64,000 nt of DNA from Primulina eburnea (taxonomy: Eukaryota > Streptophyta > Magnoliopsida > Lamiales > Gesneriaceae): the NCBI RefSeq assembly GCF_022965805.1, contig NW_027330931.1, positions 36,001-100,000 on the forward strand. The letters run 5' to 3'. The notes under the pieces are model-generated. The model searched no databases. It saw nothing but the letters and a program-made list of their open reading frames with translations, and was not told the origin of the DNA. Position 1 is the first letter of the stretch. Every line of letters starts with the position of its first letter. This document shows, in pieces, positions 62,392 through 64,000 of this stretch. The position numbers and the translations under genes are program-made.

Positions 62392-62448
62392 CCTAAACCC
62401 TAAACCCTAAACCCGAAACCCCAAACCCCAAACCCTAAACCCTAAACC
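62392..62448 (+). repeat. Telomeric spacer
   Basis: Eight CCCTAAA, CCCGAAA and CCCCAAA units. The first unit has two C instead of three after the poly(A). Confidence 0.92.
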
Positions 62449-64000
62449 TAACTGAGAAAAATGCTCTCCAAAAACACACACTAAAAGCGTGAGAAAAAAC
62501 ACACTACATTTATCACTATTCACGCCCAACAACCGCCATGTCACCGCCGCCGGATCCCGGCCGGCCACCTACACCATCTGAATCGCCTTCACCTGCCGAC
62601 CAACATATCCAAATTTCATCGTCATCGGAGTCCGGCAACACCTTCATTTTACCGACTGAAAAAACGCCATTTCCGTCCAAAAACTCGACGTCGCCGTACA
62701 CTGCTCCTCCCGGCGTCGGACACCTACCGGTAGATGCGCCTCGAGGAGACGGTTCGAATGGTACCAGCCCCATCTCCAACAACTCTGTAGATCCGTCCCA
62801 ATCGGCGTTCAATGTCTCGCCTGCACTGTTGCAAAAATCGCCGGAGTTTCTTTCCTCGATTCCGGCCGATTCGTCCATCATAAATTCAATCCAAGGCCCG
62901 ATCTGTGATGTACATCCTCAGACGATTCCAATGGTACCTGTTTCAGCCCAATCGACGTTCGTAGTCGACGGCAATTTCAGATCTGAGAATTTCCCACCGG
63001 CCGTCACTGTGTCGTCTCCTTCTTCTTCGATTCCCGGCGATGTCCCACCGTTTTTCTTCAATTCCTTTGGGCATTCGCATCGTCCAGCCATGGGTAGAGT
63101 GTTGCCTCAATCAATTTCCGGTTTTCGGCCACCGGTCGGAAACCCCCAAATCTTAGGGCAAAATCGAGTTTCTTCCGCTTCTTTTGTTAAATTGACCCCT
63201 CCATTGGCCGGTTCTAGTTCAATTGGTCCCGATTCTGGACTCTGCACATCGTCGCCGTCCCAGGGTGGTGCTCCGGCAGGTGCCTACCGAGTCAACTCGG
63301 TCGAGTCAAACAGCCGAGTGGGTTGTGTTGACTCGGCAGTCAAACTAGGTGATGCAGCGGTCAAATCAGGTACGCGCATTCCTACTCCGCTTACTGTGTC
63401 GTTTCGCGATATTCTGTTCCCTCCGTCTCCTCGCACGGCTAAAAAAAGCTTTGATGAGTTGCACAATTCAATGAATGACATGCCTGTGCCGACTCTTCGG
63501 AATGGAAAACCGGGTATTCTCTTCCCGGATGAGGTAATTTCTTCCCTGGCTGAACCTTTCAAATTTGCTTTGGTTGGGAAAATTTCAGGGAATCGATCTC
63601 TAGTTCCAAATTCTGGTATTTCTGCGGCTTTTGCTAAATTGGGACTAGTTAGATCTTTTGACTTAAAGTTCATGCCTCGGGGTTTTCTTGTTCTCACACT
63701 TGCTTGTGAAGAAGACTATGCATTATTTTGGACTAAGGGAGTTATGCAGGTGGGGCCTCTGTCGATCCGCTTCTCTAAGTGGACGCCAGAGTTTAATCTT
63801 CAGGAGGAGTCACCCATTGCCCCTGTTTGGATCCGCTTTCCGGGTCTTCCCCTTCATCTGTTTTCTAAGCAGAGTCTCTTTGCTTTGGCCAAAATTATGG
63901 GGAAACCGGTCAAGATGGATGATTTTGCTCGCGTTTGTGTTGAAATTAATGTGCTCGAACCGCCAGTCAAAGAGATTTGGGTGGGTTGGGGTGATCATGC
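62449..64000 (+). mobile_element. E11: 5' part of another L1-type LINE, cut by window end
   Basis: 5' UTR of about 89 nt. Its first bases (ACTGAGAAAAATGCTCTCC) are diverged from ATTTGCCCCCAAA, but the AAACACACACTAAAAG and CACTATTCAC parts are kept. ORF1 starts at 62538. Closest to E3. Confidence 0.9.
62538..64000 (+). CDS. ORF1 (gag-like) of E11, 3' end outside the window
   Basis: Open from ATG 62538 to the window end (487 codons visible, no stop found on reading the frame through). N-terminal Pro/Ser-rich part, then the DUF4283-like domain (KFALVGKISGN, RFSKWTPEFNLQ). Near 63922 an in-frame 27-bp deletion removes nine residues after VKMDD, which E3, E5, E9 and E10 have. This shortens a conserved loop near the end of the domain, so the protein may be impaired although the frame is open. 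The zinc knuckle and ORF2 lie beyond the window. Confidence 0.85.
   Translation, partial: MSPPPDPGRPPTPSESPSPADQHIQISSSSESGNTFILPTEKTPFPSKNSTSPYTAPPGVGHLPVDAPRGDGSNGTSPISNNSVDPSQSAFNVSPALLQKSPEFLSSIPADSSIINSIQGPICDVHPQTIPMVPVSAQSTFVVDGNFRSENFPPAVTVSSPSSSIPGDVPPFFFNSFGHSHRPAMGRVLPQSISGFRPPVGNPQILGQNRVSSASFVKLTPPLAGSSSIGPDSGLCTSSPSQGGAPAGAYRVNSVESNSRVGCVDSAVKLGDAAVKSGTRIPTPLTVSFRDILFPPSPRTAKKSFDELHNSMNDMPVPTLRNGKPGILFPDEVISSLAEPFKFALVGKISGNRSLVPNSGISAAFAKLGLVRSFDLKFMPRGFLVLTLACEEDYALFWTKGVMQVGPLSIRFSKWTPEFNLQEESPIAPVWIRFPGLPLHLFSKQSLFALAKIMGKPVKMDDFARVCVEINVLEPPVKEIWVGWGDH

Noticed and set aside
1..64000. Host genes, tRNA, rRNA, LTRs or DNA transposons
   Set aside because: Read through on both strands and found nothing beyond LINE-derived sequence and telomere repeat. 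All long frames belong to ORF1, ORF2 or 3' UTRs of the elements.

Overview
The window is plant nuclear DNA made almost entirely of one class of repeat. Eleven L1-type LINE (non-LTR retrotransposon) copies or pieces, plus two short gag-only relatives and one tiny fragment, stand head to tail, all on the + strand. Each poly(A) tail runs directly into Arabidopsis-type telomere repeat (CCCTAAA and variants), and each full-length element begins directly out of such repeat. I see no host gene, tRNA, rRNA, CRISPR array or LTR element. The CCCTAAA repeat, the ORF1 type (DUF4283 plus a CX2CX4HX4C knuckle) and the ORF2 type (endonuclease, reverse transcriptase, zf-RVT, C-terminal RNase H) point to a land plant, probably an angiosperm; the species cannot be read from the sequence.

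Layout, with element names E0-E11 used throughout: E0, 3' end only (1-954); E1, gag-only (1037-3620); E2 (3654-11310); E3 (11353-18998); E4 (19120-26654); E5 (26776-34344); E6, 5'-truncated (34587-36925); E7 (37013-44617); E8a, a 30-nt scrap with poly(A) (44670-44718); E8, gag-only (44751-47333); E9 (47438-54860); E10 (54961-62391); E11, cut by the window end (62449-64000). Telomeric spacers of about 20 to 242 bp lie between them. Autonomous copies are about 7.4-7.7 kb: a 5' UTR of about 93 nt, ORF1 (about 790-825 aa), ORF2 (about 1360 aa) starting in an ATGA overlap with the ORF1 stop, and a 3' region of about 0.85-1.1 kb rich in inverted repeats, ending in 19-23 A.

ORF1 is open in E1, E2, E7, E8 and, as far as visible, E11. 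ORF2 is open only in E4 (21690-25781). No single copy here has both ORFs intact, so any present activity would need complementation between copies or elements elsewhere. Subfamilies E3/E5/E6/E11, E0/E9/E10, E2/E7 and E4 are interleaved.

The polarity (element 5' end on the side where the chromosome end would lie for CCCTAAA read left to right, poly(A) toward the interior) is what results when a telomeric G-strand 3' end primes reverse transcription of a poly(A) RNA. It is the same polarity as Drosophila HeT-A/TART. The main discovery is therefore a candidate telomere-targeting or telomere-extending LINE system in a plant, with a HeT-A-like gag-only partner (E1, E8) that shares 3' UTR hairpins with the autonomous copies. 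Two of these hairpins show compensatory base changes between subfamilies. Activity, true chromosomal position and novelty cannot be proved from the window alone.
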